Source: CAYVQU01 sp964453155
Lineage (GTDB): Bacteria; Chloroflexota; Anaerolineae; Anaerolineales; UBA11858
Direction of reading: 5' to 3'
Length of the DNA stretch: 31,173 nucleotides
Assembly (NCBI GenBank): GCA_964453155.1
Contig: CAYVQU010000052.1
Span: 1-31,173, forward strand
Shown: piece by piece, positions 1 to 8,464 of the stretch
How the letters are laid out: the number at the start of each line of letters is the position of its first letter
How positions within the stretch are numbered: the first letter of the stretch is position 1
Notes under the pieces: generated by a model
Database searches by the model: none
The model's input: the letters and a program-made list of their open reading frames with translations, nothing else
What the model was told of the DNA's origin: nothing
Program-made: the position numbers and the translations under genes

Positions 1-17
1 ACTTTTGCTGTTTTGAG

Positions 18-39
18 GAGGGTCTAGCACCCTTTTTGC
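18..39 (+). terminator. Possible weak terminator hairpin at the window edge
   Basis: A 5-bp stem (AGGGT / ACCCT) around the loop CTAGC is followed by five T residues on the plus strand. It could end a plus-strand gene lying to the left of the window, convergent with the hydrolase gene that ends at 58. The stem is short and no upstream gene is visible, so this is only a possibility. Confidence 0.25.
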
Positions 40-57
40 AGTAGAGTCATTATTTTA

Positions 58-2538
58 TTACTTTCCAAGTCCCTGTCCAGCCCATTGACGGTGTGGGGGA
101 GCGGCGATGAACTTGTCATTATTTAGCACCCCATACGGATACGCAAAAGCCGCTGCATCATTTTGGATGGATTGGGGCGGCGAATCACCTTGATACGGTG
201 CAATCAGCAAGCTAAACTCCTGCCGCCGCCCATTATAGGAGGGCGCATAGGGGCTGATATGATCGGATGCGGAAAAAGTGGTTGCGAGCAAATTGCCCAG
301 ACCGGTATCCGCGATCCCATAGCGGTATTGACGCCCCCAATAGGTCCCAAAGGGATTTAGTAAAACGCGTGAATTTTCACCATCTTTACGAGTGCGGAAG
401 CGACAAAAGGCCAGATTGCTGGCGACATCAGCATTTTGGGCCACCAACAACCCCCGCTCCCCATCCGACACCGCCACCCAGCCATGGGTGACCTGATTGT
501 TGACGCTATCAAGCTCCACATTTTTGGAGAATTGACCGTAATCGAGGCTAAAGGTGCTGACATGGTCGCAATAGTTATGTTTCCAGATCCGCAACGGGTT
601 GGTTAAGCGCCCCACCAACGCCGGACTAATCTCGCAGGGCCAGATTTCTTTCCAGCGGGCATCCCAGGTTTGCTGCAACCGTTCGGCTTGCCCGGCGCTA
701 TAGCCTTGATGGGGAGTTGATGGGTAATCTACAATCGTGCGGACATAGATATATGGTAATCCGGCCGCAAGCAAAATTTCATGTTCAAATAGGACTGGAT
801 GTTGATCATCAAGACCAAACCCACCTTTTAGGCGCTGCCCCCCGACCACGCCCAACGAGAACGGCTCTATTTCCCAGGATTCAACTGTATAGCGTTTGCG
901 CCCATAGGTTACGCCGCTGGTGATGAAATTTTGGCGAGCCAATTCGCCACCGTCAAAGTGGGTGCTGACGATTTGCCCGCGTCCATCAAATTTAAGCTGG
1001 ATGAATTCATTTTTGAGGCTGGTTGCAGTCGCGACAACGTTTGATGGCGAATTTTTTGACGAAGGACCTGATGCCAGGACATAATCTTTCCGTTCTTCTG
1101 GCTGGAACGTCGCGATAAAAACAATTTCCTGCCCTTGCTTGGAATTTAGGGTGACCGCCGGAACCGATTGACCGTCGGCATCTGTGAGACTCAAATTTTC
1201 GGGGGCATTTTCGCTGAGCGGGAGGCGTACTAAAGCTCGCGAGGGTCGACTCTGATATTGAATTTGGTCCGTTGAAATCCCACGAACATAATCGATCAGG
1301 CTGAAATGACTGGTGGGTTGCTTTTCAGTGACGAGATCGAACGCTTGGGCCGCGGTCTCAACCGCGTGAGTCACCAATTCTCGTGCGACGCCCTCCCGGG
1401 TCAGGTTCATTACAGGAGCGGAGAGACCAAAATGGGTGGTCGAGAGAATTTTTAACCGGGCTTCAAATGATTGGTTGAGTAAATCTGTCACAGCCGCCGA
1501 CCCCTCGTCAGTCAGGAGCCGTTTGGTTTGTAGTTCCAGAATTCGGGCCCGTTCCAGGCCGGTCCACAAACGGGTATTCGACCATTTTTCCGCCCAACTG
1601 GAGAAGCCATCGAAACTACCGTCAGCCGTATCCTGTCCGATGGTAATTGTGCCGACTGGCGGGTGATCGTTGAGATAACGGTCGGGCGTTGTGAATCGGA
1701 CATAATCGAGATCCGCGATGTTTTCAATCAGTCCCCTCAAACCCTGAGCGGTCGAAAGTAGTTTGTCGATGATGGGAATTTCAAATCCCACCCAAAACTC
1801 ATCATCGGCATCCATGTCAATTAATAGTAGGGCATCTTGGTCAGTGTCGAGGGCCAGTTGCTCCCGGCGCATCTGCTTGACCCAGCGGCGGAGGGTCAGA
1901 TGATCTCCCAAGTCACCGATATTGACGCAGGGCATCAGGGTCAGGGTCTCGTCGATGCCGGGATAGGTCAGGGTGAGGGGGTTGTAGCGTTCAATGAATG
2001 AGAGTTCAGGGACGAAATTACTGAATCCATTGAACGGCAATGCCGAATAGAACAAACTGATCGCCTCGACACCGTAAGCCGGATACAATTTCAGATGAAT
2101 CGGGGTATACATCATCTCCTGGGGTCGAACCATCCCCCGAAAATTATCCCCAAACAAATCGCGGAGACCCGATCCCTGGGCATTGGTGATCCCCCGCTGG
2201 ATCACGGCTTCGAATTCGCGGGCCGTATGCGCGCTGATCAGGCCGTTGTTATAAGACATCAACTCGACATCATCATGCCCATCCCGCACCCGTCGCTGCA
2301 AATCCGCGATGATATCGGGACAATGCTCTGGCATGATGGTTTCGAGGGAGAAATAATTCTCAAAATCCCAGGTGCCGCAGACTGGGATGCCGCGGGCGTT
2401 AAAATCGTCCAGCGTATCAATTAGATGCCGGATGATACGGATATCTTTGCCGAAACCAAACTCATCAGGCGTATCCCCGCGGTAGGAGTGGTAAAAATTG
2501 CCGTGAAAGCGGAATGCGACATATATATGGACCATCAT
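58..2538 (-). CDS. Putative GH38/GH57-like glycoside hydrolase (alpha-mannosidase-type superfamily)
   Basis: An 826-residue protein with no signal peptide or membrane segment, so probably cytoplasmic. The N-terminal third looks like the (beta/alpha)7 barrel of GH38/GH57-type retaining glycosidases: an early HGNFYHSYRGD segment, GTWDFENYF near residue 57, GHDDVELMSYN near residue 90, and an acidic DMDADDEF segment near residue 245. SSWAEKWSNTRLWTGLERAR near residue 315 resembles the helical middle region of alpha-mannosidases, and the C-terminal half is beta-rich as in GH38 sugar-binding domains. The substrate cannot be read from the sequence. The ATG at 2538 has GAGG four bases upstream; a second ATG follows directly. 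It lies 140 bp downstream of the DUF2723 gene on the same strand, separated by a hairpin repeat. Family-level assignment is by motif impression, and GH57 or a deacetylase-like barrel are alternatives. Confidence 0.5.
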   Translation of the reverse strand: MMVHIYVAFRFHGNFYHSYRGDTPDEFGFGKDIRIIRHLIDTLDDFNARGIPVCGTWDFENYFSLETIMPEHCPDIIADLQRRVRDGHDDVELMSYNNGLISAHTAREFEAVIQRGITNAQGSGLRDLFGDNFRGMVRPQEMMYTPIHLKLYPAYGVEAISLFYSALPFNGFSNFVPELSFIERYNPLTLTYPGIDETLTLMPCVNIGDLGDHLTLRRWVKQMRREQLALDTDQDALLLIDMDADDEFWVGFEIPIIDKLLSTAQGLRGLIENIADLDYVRFTTPDRYLNDHPPVGTITIGQDTADGSFDGFSSWAEKWSNTRLWTGLERARILELQTKRLLTDEGSAAVTDLLNQSFEARLKILSTTHFGLSAPVMNLTREGVARELVTHAVETAAQAFDLVTEKQPTSHFSLIDYVRGISTDQIQYQSRPSRALVRLPLSENAPENLSLTDADGQSVPAVTLNSKQGQEIVFIATFQPEERKDYVLASGPSSKNSPSNVVATATSLKNEFIQLKFDGRGQIVSTHFDGGELARQNFITSGVTYGRKRYTVESWEIEPFSLGVVGGQRLKGGFGLDDQHPVLFEHEILLAAGLPYIYVRTIVDYPSTPHQGYSAGQAERLQQTWDARWKEIWPCEISPALVGRLTNPLRIWKHNYCDHVSTFSLDYGQFSKNVELDSVNNQVTHGWVAVSDGERGLLVAQNADVASNLAFCRFRTRKDGENSRVLLNPFGTYWGRQYRYGIADTGLGNLLATTFSASDHISPYAPSYNGRRQEFSLLIAPYQGDSPPQSIQNDAAAFAYPYGVLNNDKFIAAPPHRQWAGQGLGK

Positions 2539-2591
2539 TTTCCTCGTTTGTTCAAAGCAAGCATCCCGAGTAAGTCGAAAGAATAGAGACT

Positions 2592-2674
2592 GTATCGAGG
2601 GGTGTGGGTCTGGTTAAATTTCGCACCCTTCGATACGTCCATCGCAATGCTCAGGACTACTCAGGATGCTGAGC
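2592..2674. repeat. Intergenic inverted repeat plus a second imperfect palindrome
   Basis: GTATCGAGGGGTG (2592-2604) pairs with CACCCTTCGATAC (2624-2636), 13 bp with one mismatch and a 19-nt loop. Next to it GCTCAG and CTGAGC (2649-2674) form another imperfect palindrome. It lies between the two minus-strand genes and may act as a terminator or RNA-processing site. Confidence 0.6.
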
Positions 2675-2678
2675 AAAA

Positions 2679-4337
2679 TTACTTCCGAATTTTATACAGC
2701 CGAATTGGTCCCTTATACACCCAATCTGTTCGTAATCCAACTTTATCAAGATTGGGCAGTTCCCACGCCGCGTAAATTGATCTATCAGCGATATTTTCGA
2801 TGATTAACTCCAGAGCGGAGTCGGCCATCCCCCAATTGGGGGAGTATGGGATCGCTTCGATAAACTGCAAATCGTCGCGGCCTTCCTCAACAATAGCAAC
2901 ATAGTGATAGGGGAATAAATCGTACCAATCGGCGAAAACAATCGCGTTTTCTTCGAGTTCGGGGATCATCCGACGAATATCAGCGCGCCAGGGATCGAGT
3001 TGATCGTAGTAGGGATACCAATTGAAGTCAAAATTGGCTTGCCCGGTTTTGATGAAATCCCAGCGTTCGTCGGCAAAGGGGGATATGATGCCGATGAGAC
3101 AAATTAGAATGATGAAAGTTGAGATGATACTGGGATTAATTTTGGCGATGGTTGCAAGGATTAACCGCAGAGCCCGCAGAGAACGCGGTGTGTTTTTGAT
3201 TTGCTCAGCGATCTCCGCGGTGGGGTGATCTCTTGTGCGGAGAGTCACACCCAAAATCCAGGTGATCCCCAACCCTAGAAAAACAACCATGATGAGGTAG
3301 CTGGAGATGTAAAAAACATGAATATCCCCGATTTGGTAATTGAAGGTGTAGACCCAGTGGGTAAACAAGCTCACTGTGAAGAATATTCCAATCCGCCAAT
3401 CCCGCCGGAAAATGAATATCCAGCCCAGGATGATTAATCCTAATGAAACCCATGAAAAATCGTTGGGCAGGTTGCCAAAAAACTTTCCGGCTTGGGCTGG
3501 CATGGTTTCGGCTGGATTCTGGAACATCGCAAAGCGCCATTGTTCCGCGGTGTAGAGGTATTTCAAGCGCGCAACCGGTGAATCCAAATCTTCAGGTGAC
3601 AAATTCCACTTGGAGGCCGCGGGTTGGTAAATGGTATGAAAGGAATCGTGGAAACCGCCGTTGAAGTCTACGATGATGAAAGCTACCAGAGCCAGGGCTA
3701 ACCCCAATAGGGCCCCCACGGCTCCAGAAATCCAGGATTTCAGCTTATTGGGTCGGACGATCAGTATAAAGGTGAAAATTCCGACCGCAAACAGGCTGAT
3801 ACTCGCATGAACCCCCACACTCAAACCACCCAATATCCCAGCCAAATTGAGATAACGCTGATTTTCGGTCCGATACCATCGGAGCACGAACATCAATATC
3901 CCGCTGGAAATTGCTGAAGCCGGGGTATAGACTTCGGCGATCACGGCTTGGGACCAAAATGTGGCCGAAATACCCAGCGCGCAGGAGCCAATAATGGCCG
4001 GAATGCGCCCAACCCCAGCCAATTGCCCCACCAGATAGACATTTGCTAAAGTCAGGGCCGCCATCAGGGCTGAAAACAGGTTGACCCGATAGGCCATATC
4101 CCCAACGGGGATGAATGTCGCCACTTTTGCGAGAATAAGATAGACGTTATAACCGGTCGTATGCGCATGTCCCAAACGGTGGGCCAGGATTTGGAATTCG
4201 CCACTGTCACCAGGGAGCAACCCTGGAGCCAACGTGCGGACATACGCTGCCAGCCCGATGATGAATATCAGACCGAACATTCGGATGTCAGTGCGATCGA
4301 GGGGTTTGAAGGTTGGATAAAGGGTATTTTTGGGCAT
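2679..4337 (-). CDS. DUF2723 polytopic membrane protein (TMEM260 / GT-C glycosyltransferase-like)
   Basis: A 552-residue membrane protein with roughly ten hydrophobic segments. The first (about residues 20-33) is followed by the DUF2723 signature LPGDSGEFQ at residues 41-49. Its Asp44 and Glu47 sit where GT-C enzymes carry catalytic acidic residues in the first external loop. GHAHTTGYNVYLIL then fits the family's 'GHPPGYP' segment. Family members are related to protein O-mannosyltransferases, so transfer of a lipid-linked sugar to an extracytoplasmic acceptor is likely but unproven. A soluble C-terminal domain of about 120 residues follows the last membrane helix. Residues about 372-392 are hydrophilic, lie between membrane segments and are encoded by what looks like a palindromic repeat (3163-3222). 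No clear ribosome binding site is seen at the ATG at 4337. Confidence 0.8.
   Translation of the reverse strand: MPKNTLYPTFKPLDRTDIRMFGLIFIIGLAAYVRTLAPGLLPGDSGEFQILAHRLGHAHTTGYNVYLILAKVATFIPVGDMAYRVNLFSALMAALTLANVYLVGQLAGVGRIPAIIGSCALGISATFWSQAVIAEVYTPASAISSGILMFVLRWYRTENQRYLNLAGILGGLSVGVHASISLFAVGIFTFILIVRPNKLKSWISGAVGALLGLALALVAFIIVDFNGGFHDSFHTIYQPAASKWNLSPEDLDSPVARLKYLYTAEQWRFAMFQNPAETMPAQAGKFFGNLPNDFSWVSLGLIILGWIFIFRRDWRIGIFFTVSLFTHWVYTFNYQIGDIHVFYISSYLIMVVFLGLGITWILGVTLRTRDHPTAEIAEQIKNTPRSLRALRLILATIAKINPSIISTFIILICLIGIISPFADERWDFIKTGQANFDFNWYPYYDQLDPWRADIRRMIPELEENAIVFADWYDLFPYHYVAIVEEGRDDLQFIEAIPYSPNWGMADSALELIIENIADRSIYAAWELPNLDKVGLRTDWVYKGPIRLYKIRK
3163..3222. repeat. Palindromic repeat embedded in the DUF2723 coding sequence
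   Basis: The left arm 3163-3184 (AACCGCAGAGCCCGCAGAGA...) is complementary to the right arm 3201-3222 at roughly 15 of 22 positions. Its short-unit style matches the intergenic inverted repeats elsewhere in this window. It is read in frame on the minus strand as a basic, Arg/Leu-rich stretch (residues about 372-392). Confidence 0.6.
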
Positions 4338-4420
4338 TGGATGGTAAACTCGATGTAATGTATTTAATGGATGTTGAATTTTAACGCAATACCCATGGGT
4401 AGGCTACGCACAGTTATAAA

Positions 4421-4496
4421 GAAACAGAGACGCAAAGATTCTAAATTTAGTTTAATCTCTGCACAATTGCATCTCAGCGTCTTTGCGTTGATTTTT
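4421..4496. repeat. Intergenic inverted repeat upstream of the histidine kinase
   Basis: GACGCAAAGATT near 4429-4440 faces CAGCGTCTTTGCGTTGATTTT near 4475-4495; the core ACGCAAAG pairs exactly. It lies in the divergent region between the DUF2723 gene and the kinase, ending about 12 bp before the kinase start. Confidence 0.6.
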
Positions 4497-4507
4497 CGGA
4501 GCACAGT

Positions 4508-6736
4508 ATGTTCAAACGTTTGTGGATGAAACCCATCGCCATCGACCCGGAATTCCGAGAACTGCGGGCGGATATCCAGGAATCCGGTTTCCGGACGATG
4601 ATCTATTTGATCGGGGCCATTTTCTTTGTGGGGTACTTTCTGGCAAATGTGCTGGATATTTGGATCAGCCTGCCGCAGATTTCGGTTGTGATCTTCACTT
4701 TGGCCGCGTTTTCGGGGTTGGCCCTCAACCTATCGTCGAAAAATCTATTGGTAGCCCAAATTTTGTGGTTGGTGGGCTGTTCCCTGGCCGTGGGAGCCGC
4801 GGTGTATTATTCCAACCGCCCCGAAATGGCTTATTTATTTACAGTGATCCCGATCATGGCGGCCATGTTGATGGGCTGGCAGTACGGGGCGGTGACTACG
4901 GTCGGATTGATGCTAATTGTTGGTCTGCTTCCGCCCGGGCGTTACCTCCCGGTATTTCCCTCGGCGTTGAATTTGATCATCTTGATTACGGGCTTAATTG
5001 GCGGTTTGGTGACCTGGTCGTATCTCTATTCGATGCGGATTTTTTACAATTGGGCGCAGAACTACTATCGGCGGGCGCGCGATGAGATGGAAGCCGGGCG
5101 CTCCGAAAGGGTCCGGTTCCTTGAAATTCAAGAAGATTTGGAGCTAGCCAATACCGAACTCAAACGAATGACCGATCAACTCGACATTCTCTATCAACGC
5201 GCCGAGGAAGCCCGGCGGGCTAAAGAAGAATTTGTCGCTAACGTCAGTCACGAATTACGGACCCCTCTCAATATGATCATCGGTTTCAGCGACGTCATCA
5301 TGAAAAATCCGCGGCTATACGGGGGAGATATCCCCGGGGCACTATTGGCCGATATCGCCTCAATTCATCGCAACAGCCAACATCTCTCGCGGCTGGTGGA
5401 TGATGTGCTGGACCTTAGCCAAGTGGAAGCCCAGCGGATGGCAATCACCAAAGAATGGACACCTATCCAGACCATCATTCAAGAGGCGGTCAGCGCGGTC
5501 CAGGCTCTCTATGACTCGAAAGGGTTGTACCTGGGGGCCGAGTTAGCGGATCAATATCCTCCCGTATTCTGCGACAGCACCCGGATTCGGCAGGTGGTGA
5601 TCAATTTGTTGAGCAATGCCGGCCGTTACACCGAGACCGGCGGCGTTACCGTCCGGGCCTGGCCAGAAGAGAAAAACGTGATCATCAGTGTCCGGGATAC
5701 CGGGCCGGGGATTTCAGCAGAAGATCAGACCAAAATTTTTCAACCTTTTCAGCAAGTTGGGGATGCTGTCCAGCAAAAGGGTGGCAGTGGACTAGGGTTG
5801 GCCATCAGCCAGCAATTTGTGGAGATGCACGACGGTGAGATGTGGGTTGAATCAGAGATAGGAGTGGGCAGTACCTTTTTTGTTAGTATTCCTCTCCGGG
5901 CCTCTGCCCGAGCCGCCGATCCCCCGGCTACTGGGGATGATTTTCAACGTTTTTTCCGTTCTGAAGAACAGTATGAAGCCCGCACGCGCGACTTAGCGAT
6001 CAAGGCCCCGGTTGCCAAACCTCTCTTCATGCTGGTTGAAACCGATAACACCTTGCAGCGTCTGTTCGAGCGTTATATGGATGAAGTCGAAGTCGTAACC
6101 AAACAAAGTTTTGCCGCCGCGGTCGACGAACTCAGTCATACCCCCATCCAGGCGCTCATCTTGAATACGCCCGAGACCTCGGATGGTTTGCATCCCGAAA
6201 ATGAGATTAAAAATCTACCCTTGGGAACTCCCGTGTTCTCCTGTTGGGTTCCTGGCCGGGATGAAGTTGCCCGGGAGTTAGGCGTGGTTGATTATTTGCT
6301 CAAACCTGTTACTCAAGATGAGATCATCGCTGCTATTCAAGATTTAGGGACCGATATCCGCCGGGTACTGTTGATCGATGACGAACCCGAACTGCTCCAA
6401 CTTTTTACCCGAATGCTCTCCGCCGCCCAGCCCGATTACCAGATTCTCCAGGCCTTTGAGGGTCAACGGGCATTGAACATTATGCGGAATCGGCGACCAG
6501 ATGTCATCCTGATGGACCTGATCATGCCGGGCGTAGACGGGTTCCAAATTTTACGGGAAAAACGACGGGATCCTACGATTCGCGATATCCCCACCATCGT
6601 TGTTTCTTCAATTAATCCTACTGGGGAGACCATCATCAGCAACAACCTGACCGTGACGCGCAAAGAGGGCCTCTCAGTCCCTGATCTGATCGGTTGTATT
6701 CAGAGCGTCAACACAGTTCTGGGTCGACGCCCGTAA
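4508..6736 (+). CDS. Membrane hybrid histidine kinase with two receiver domains
   Basis: A 742-residue sensor kinase. Six hydrophobic segments occupy about residues 30-180 with little extracytoplasmic sequence, so the signal may be sensed in or near the membrane. A short coiled coil (about 195-240) leads to the HisKA domain (SHELRTPLN, phospho-acceptor His248). The ATPase domain follows, with N-box NLLSNAGRY, DTGPGIS and GGSGLGLAIS. Two receiver-like domains come after it. The first (about 505-615) has Asn in place of the phospho-acceptor (ALILNTPE) but keeps the LLKPV lysine, so it is probably a pseudo-receiver. The second (about 620-735) has the acidic pair in LLIDDEPEL and Asp670 in VILMDLIMPG. 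The ATG at 4508 has CGGAG upstream. The 3' end overlaps the convergent receiver gene by 29 bp, which suggests a functional pair. Confidence 0.9.
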   Translation: MFKRLWMKPIAIDPEFRELRADIQESGFRTMIYLIGAIFFVGYFLANVLDIWISLPQISVVIFTLAAFSGLALNLSSKNLLVAQILWLVGCSLAVGAAVYYSNRPEMAYLFTVIPIMAAMLMGWQYGAVTTVGLMLIVGLLPPGRYLPVFPSALNLIILITGLIGGLVTWSYLYSMRIFYNWAQNYYRRARDEMEAGRSERVRFLEIQEDLELANTELKRMTDQLDILYQRAEEARRAKEEFVANVSHELRTPLNMIIGFSDVIMKNPRLYGGDIPGALLADIASIHRNSQHLSRLVDDVLDLSQVEAQRMAITKEWTPIQTIIQEAVSAVQALYDSKGLYLGAELADQYPPVFCDSTRIRQVVINLLSNAGRYTETGGVTVRAWPEEKNVIISVRDTGPGISAEDQTKIFQPFQQVGDAVQQKGGSGLGLAISQQFVEMHDGEMWVESEIGVGSTFFVSIPLRASARAADPPATGDDFQRFFRSEEQYEARTRDLAIKAPVAKPLFMLVETDNTLQRLFERYMDEVEVVTKQSFAAAVDELSHTPIQALILNTPETSDGLHPENEIKNLPLGTPVFSCWVPGRDEVARELGVVDYLLKPVTQDEIIAAIQDLGTDIRRVLLIDDEPELLQLFTRMLSAAQPDYQILQAFEGQRALNIMRNRRPDVILMDLIMPGVDGFQILREKRRDPTIRDIPTIVVSSINPTGETIISNNLTVTRKEGLSVPDLIGCIQSVNTVLGRRP

Positions 6737-7943
6737 AACTCAACTGGTTGAGGGCGGCCAGAAAATCCTGACGGTTGATGGGTTTATTGATGAAACCGCT
6801 GGCCCCCAGGGATAACGCTAAATCTTTCTGCGGCAAAATTGTGCAAATGATGACGGGGATATCACTCGTCAGGGGATGGTTTTGGAGCATACCCAAAATG
6901 ACCCAGCCGTTATTTTCAGGCATCATGATATCTAGAACAATCATCCGCGGTTGGATCTGTTCGACCAAATCTAAAATTTCATCCGGATTTTGCGTCGAGA
7001 TCAGGCGGTAGCGGCTGCCCATTGTATAGCGGTGGAATAAATCCAGGGCATCCTCATTGTCATCTACCAGCAGCACTGGGATTTGCTCCTGAATGGGGAG
7101 CAGCAGGCTGGCGCAAAACGCCGCGTTATCATCCTGCGAGATCGAAAGTTGAATTGAGCTCATCCGGGTCAACTCGGTCGCAATCGCCAAATTGGGGCCG
7201 GGATCGATATCAGCGATCGCCATGGGGGCTTTGACGTTGACTTCCACCATCCAATCAACTTGCCGCGCGGTGAGCGCAATACTCTCTGCGGTCCCCCGGT
7301 TGACGGCCGCGATCACTAAATTGACCAAAATCTGGCTAAGAACCACCGAATGGATTGCCAGAGGAGGCAAATCACTGGGAACGTCATTCGTGATGGTGAC
7401 CGATTTCTGTTGTGCCAGGGGATGGGTGACGCCCAAAACGGCGGGCAATTCCTCTTGTAAAAAAGTAGATTTGGAAGGGGGTAAGTCTTGCACCCAGCCC
7501 AATTCCTTGGCTAACTCGGGGTTTTCAATCTCTGTTTCTTCGGATTTTGGGGGGGCGGCCGGAGAATCTAGGTTGTACTGATCCCAGAGATAATCCGTCA
7601 GCGATTCGAGCGCGGCTTTTTGTTCCCGCCGTAACTGCCGCGGGCTAATTGAGAGTTGGTCGGCGACAATTTCCTGCTTCAACTGCTGAACAAAGCAGCA
7701 AAACAGAGAATCGAAAATCCGCCAGGCCCGGGATTGGTCCGGTTCATCGGGCGGCGGTTTGAACGAATTGATGCTATCGGTCAGAATTTGCTGGAGGGTG
7801 CGCGCCGTATCGAACCGGTCTTCGATCGTGAAAATTTCCGTCAGGGGACTGGTCCGCAAAAAGTCGTAGTTATACAGATTCTTGAGCGCATCCCGGAGAT
7901 TCTCCAGAAACATCTCGCGCGTCAAATGAGGGGTGTTATTCAT
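6708..7943 (-). CDS. Response regulator with HTH-like and degenerate kinase-ATPase domains
   Basis: A 411-residue soluble protein from the ATG at 7943; an in-frame TTG at 7955 is a possible alternative, and neither has a clear ribosome binding site. The N-terminal 130 residues are helical and include ADQLSISPRQLRREQKAALE, which resembles a helix-turn-helix-like segment I have seen in Chloroflexota regulators. Residues about 155-280 look like the helical and N-box part of a histidine-kinase ATPase (SQILVNLVIAAVNRG), but the glycine-rich ATP-binding boxes are missing. The C-terminal receiver (about 285-405) has LLVDDNEDA, phospho-acceptor Asp338 in IVLDIMMPE and the conserved lysine in FINKPINR. 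It is a likely partner of the convergent hybrid kinase. The output could be DNA binding or protein binding. Confidence 0.8.
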   Translation of the reverse strand: MNNTPHLTREMFLENLRDALKNLYNYDFLRTSPLTEIFTIEDRFDTARTLQQILTDSINSFKPPPDEPDQSRAWRIFDSLFCCFVQQLKQEIVADQLSISPRQLRREQKAALESLTDYLWDQYNLDSPAAPPKSEETEIENPELAKELGWVQDLPPSKSTFLQEELPAVLGVTHPLAQQKSVTITNDVPSDLPPLAIHSVVLSQILVNLVIAAVNRGTAESIALTARQVDWMVEVNVKAPMAIADIDPGPNLAIATELTRMSSIQLSISQDDNAAFCASLLLPIQEQIPVLLVDDNEDALDLFHRYTMGSRYRLISTQNPDEILDLVEQIQPRMIVLDIMMPENNGWVILGMLQNHPLTSDIPVIICTILPQKDLALSLGASGFINKPINRQDFLAALNQLSFTGVDPELC

Positions 7944-7949
7944 AAGGTG

Positions 7950-8036
7950 ATTCAATCGCGAATTTGGCGAATGAGCGAATGCCGCAAATGAGATTTAGGA
8001 ATTCGCGACATTCGTCCATTAGAATCATTCGCGATT
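7950..8036. repeat. Intergenic inverted repeat upstream of the receiver gene
   Basis: AATCGCGAAT at 7954-7963 pairs with ATTCGCGATT at 8027-8036, and CGAATG-type units recur inside both arms. It belongs to the same short-unit palindrome style as the other gaps and begins within a few bases of the receiver gene's start. Confidence 0.65.
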
Positions 8037-8445
8037 AAAAATTTCTAAAGTTGGCTGCCATTATACGGGGTTTGGGGAGTGACGTCAAAACGTACGACGA
8101 ATGTCACCTGTTTGGATGCTGTCCGCTTTATGTCCGGTTCCCGTCCTTAACTAGCCTGAATCAGATCGACTTTGGTGATATTATAAATTCATACTTTAGA
8201 AATCAAAGCCAGCTATTTTTCGCTGGGTTTGATTTTATTGCCATAATGGTTTTGTTGTACTGGTAAACCCCACTTTCCGCCCATCGGAAGAAAGGAGGCG
8301 CAGCAAACAAAACAATTCACCCCGGTAACTGTATTTTCTTATTGTTGAAAACATCCAGGATGGTCCTGGATGAAAAGGTGTTGTTCCAAGTTGGTGAATC
8401 GATGACCAAATTGAAACGGACACACAAAGAAGGAGAAAAGGAAAG
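7956..8445. other. 490-bp divergent intergenic region before the sugar transporter
   Basis: This is the longest gene-free stretch in the window and should hold the promoters of the receiver gene and of the ABC operon. It contains the palindrome at 7950-8036, AT-rich DNA around 8170-8260, a strong Shine-Dalgarno-like AAAGGAGG at 8291-8298 with no ATG nearby, a perfect 9-bp hairpin at 8352-8372 and a possible 20-codon reading frame from 8402. No promoter could be fixed with confidence. Confidence 0.5.
8352..8372 (+). promoter_or_regulatory. Perfect 9-bp hairpin or operator ahead of the sugar-binding protein gene
   Basis: CATCCAGGA (8352-8360), TGG, TCCTGGATG (8364-8372) is a perfect dyad with a 3-nt spacer, 74 bp upstream of the start codon. 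It could be an operator for a sugar-responsive repressor or a stable 5' UTR hairpin; the sequence alone cannot decide. Confidence 0.5.
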
Positions 8446-8464
8446 ATGGAAGAAAAAAAACTGA
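8402..8464 (+). CDS. Possible basic 20-aa upstream reading frame
   Basis: An ATG at 8402 preceded by GGTGA opens a 20-codon frame very rich in Lys, Arg and Glu. It ends at TGA 8462-8464, overlapping the start of the binding-protein gene in another frame by 19 bp. It could couple translation to the downstream gene or be a chance frame over the purine-rich ribosome-binding region. Evidence is limited to start, spacing and overlap. Confidence 0.2.
   Translation: MTKLKRTHKEGEKERWKKKN

Noticed and set aside
8051..8266. Small open frame in the divergent intergenic region
   Set aside because: No ribosome binding site, no domain and AT-rich atypical codon use; it sits where promoters are expected.
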